NCBI GenBank assembly: GCA_014621425.1
Contig: JAANBB010000330.1
Span: forward strand, 1-46,198
Source of the DNA: Cylindrodendrum hubeiense
Lineage: Eukaryota > Ascomycota > Sordariomycetes > Hypocreales > Nectriaceae
DNA: 46,198 bases
Direction: 5' to 3'
Numbering within the stretch: position 1 is the stretch's first letter; every line of letters starts with the position of its first letter. The translations under genes and the position numbers were made by a program. This document shows, one piece after another, positions 44,787 to 46,198 of this stretch. The notes below the pieces were generated by a model. It did no database searches. It had not been told where the DNA came from and was given only the letters and a program-made list of their open reading frames with translations.

Positions 44787-45739
44787 CTATCGACTCCAGA
44801 CGGAGATGAAGTCAAGGACAGCGCCATCGTTGCCGGTGCCGGAGCTGTGCGTGCGCAGGGGTTTGATGAGGCTCAGTCGGTGTAGGGCGTCGGTGCGAGG
44901 CTTCGGGCTGGGAGTCTCGTCAACAGTACCGTCGGCATGATAGATAATGTCTTCGCCCGGGGCTGTTAAAAGGGCCTCGTAGAGCTCTGGAGAGACACCC
45001 CAAGGAGGCCCTGGCTCGGACATGGGTTTGGCTGTCGGGAACTCGAGGCAGACGAGGCGGCCGTCCGAAATGAGGAGCTCCGTCATCCGCTGGGACCATC
45101 GAGGCCTGGCCTCAATGGGGAGGGCGCAGAGAAACTGGGAAGTCAGTCGGCTTGTCTGAGCATAGCAGCCATGGCGATGTTGCATGCAGCAGTGAGGGGA
45201 CGGGCCATTGGGAGGAGGGAAAGAGGGAAAGAGGGAGAGAGGGAGATTACCGTATAGTCAAAGATGAAATCAAACTTGGGCTTGCCACCGATGCCCGCGG
45301 CCCAGTCTTCGCCAAAGAAATCGCCCGTGACCCAATTCACGCTGCCCTTGTCGATGCCCTTGATGGGCTTGTACAAGCCTTGCGCCTCGGCCTTCTTTTG
45401 GTTCTCGATGGCTTGCTCCTTGGCAGTAGAGCTGTAGTCGAGCCCCCAGACATCGTAGCCCCAGGAGCTGAGGAGGAGGACGTCATGGCCACGACCGCAT
45501 CCAGGGACGAGGGCCTTCTTCTTCTCGACGGCGCCAGCTGCGTCGCGCAGGGGCAGGCCGCGGTGATCGTGGTGCTGGGCTGGGGGCACGAGGTCGGGGC
45601 GCTGGGAGAGTAGGTCGTGTAGGGCGAGAGAGGGACCGGCGCGATCCCAGGGCGTGCTCGATTCACGCCATGCGTCTTCCCAGTGGGAGCCGTGTTCGGC
45701 GAAGGGAACACCAGCGAATCTGGCGTGGAGAGTGGCCAT
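44787..45739 (-). CDS. Thiopurine S-methyltransferase (TPMT)-family SAM-dependent methyltransferase
   Basis: Exon 1 (45739-45251) and exon 2 (45134-44787) are joined over a 116-nt intron (GTAATC...CCAG), giving 278 residues. SAM-binding motif I is VPGCGRGHD at about 78-86, followed by the acidic loop GLDYS at about 99-103. The block HWEDAWRESSTPWDRAGPS near the N-terminus is a family hallmark. Fungal and plant relatives methylate thiols, thiocyanate or halides; the substrate here is not known. The intron carries a GGGAAA/GGGAGA repeat. The fit of DYT to FLCALP across the splice junction supports the model. The promoter side (45740-46198) is full of short tandem repeats. Confidence 0.9.
45211..45246. 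repeat. Purine-rich repeat inside the methyltransferase intron
   Basis: GAGGGAAA and GAGGGAGA units on the plus strand read as a polypyrimidine stretch on the sense (minus) strand, just after the splice donor. Confidence 0.7.
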
Positions 45740-45760
45740 TGAAGACGATCAGGAAGAGGG

Positions 45761-45804
45761 AAGCGAGAAGCCAGAAGCCAGAAGCGAGAAGCGAGAAGCG
45801 AGAA
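45761..45804. repeat. 7-bp AGAAGCG/AGAAGCC tandem repeat
   Basis: About six copies lie directly upstream of the methyltransferase start codon, within its probable leader or core promoter. Confidence 0.8.
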
Positions 45805-45953
45805 AAGGAAGAAGAGGAGCAAGCGGGCGGAAAGAATGACGCCGGCGTGTGGTAATGATGTGGGGTGGTGTGGATGAGGTGATATGGGTGGGTTATCGAT
45901 AGAGAGAGACTTGAGCTGGCTTCCGGATAGGGCAGGAAGGAGATCGCGGGGTC

Positions 45954-46013
45954 GGAGCTGGGAGCTGGGAGTTGGGAGCCGGGAGCTGGAAGCTGGAAGC
46001 TGGGCGCTGGGAG
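45954..46013. repeat. 7-bp GGAGCTG tandem repeat
   Basis: About eight degenerate copies (GGAGCTG, GGAGTTG, GAAGCTG, GGCGCTG) lie upstream of the methyltransferase gene. The rest of 45740-46198 shows no gene. Confidence 0.8.
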
Positions 46014-46198
46014 AGCGGGAGAAGTGAGGGGATCAAGTCGTCGGATGGTGGGGCATGGCGATGGATTTCGACGGTTGATGGCAACGGAGCAAAGAGCGAG
46101 CTAGGTAGCTATGAAGACAGTAGACGCATATCCTCAATGAATGAGACGGAGGAATGGGAGAATCCGGGGATACTGCCTAGCAGCAATTGGCGGGGAGG

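Noticed and set aside
1..46198. Biosynthetic cluster, defence island or other multi-gene novel system
   Set aside because: All eleven recognised genes are ordinary housekeeping or morphogenesis genes with no shared pathway; no repeats, modular enzymes or nucleotide-sensing domains suggest a hidden system.

Overview
The window is nuclear DNA of a filamentous ascomycete (Pezizomycotina), most likely a Sordariomycete and plausibly Hypocreales. The basis is a class III chitin synthase, an Opy2 membrane anchor, a Ras2-type GTPase and a Num1/ApsA cortical protein, together with short GT-AG introns of about 50-150 bases and a GC-rich, microsatellite-rich intergenic background. The species-level placement is inference from protein similarity recalled without a search.

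Layout, left to right. (1) 1-9 kb is compact and all on the minus strand: a partial PLP-dependent serine racemase/threonine dehydratase-family enzyme running off the left edge, mitochondrial ketol-acid reductoisomerase (ILV5, 5 exons), the NEDD8-conjugating enzyme UBC12 (4 exons) and a class III chitin synthase (3 exons). Between ILV5 and UBC12 lies a 559-bp non-coding element with long terminal inverted repeats and TA flanks (a MITE). It sits just upstream of a perfect Leu3-type site and a perfect Gcn4/CPC1-type site in the ILV5 promoter. (2) 8.9-14 kb is a 5.1-kb divergent gap between chitin synthase and OPY2 (+). (3) 15.4-21.9 kb is a 6.5-kb gap between the 3' ends of OPY2 and RAS2 (-), rich in simple tandem repeats. 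(4) 22.7-28.8 kb is a 6.1-kb repeat-rich stretch upstream of RAS2. (5) 28.8-31.6 kb holds a haloacid-dehalogenase-family hydrolase (-) divergent from a six-helix membrane protein of unknown function (+). (6) 31.6-38.7 kb is a 7.1-kb stretch upstream of NUM1/apsA (+). (7) 38.7-45.7 kb is compact again: NUM1/apsA, an OTU-domain deubiquitinase (+) and, convergent with it, a TPMT-family methyltransferase (-).

Functionally this is a housekeeping and morphogenesis neighbourhood, not a biosynthetic cluster or defence island. Chitin synthase, Opy2, Ras2 and Num1/ApsA all serve hyphal growth, signalling or nuclear positioning; UBC12 and the OTU protease belong to ubiquitin-family biology. Only about 35% of the window is spanned by recognisable genes, and about 54% lies in four long gaps. 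I found no RNA gene, CRISPR array, biosynthetic cluster or clearly new multi-gene system. The most interesting signals are the MITE, the paired Leu3/CPC1 sites, a cluster of six LC8-like peptides in Num1/ApsA, and the unexplained 3'-to-3' gap.
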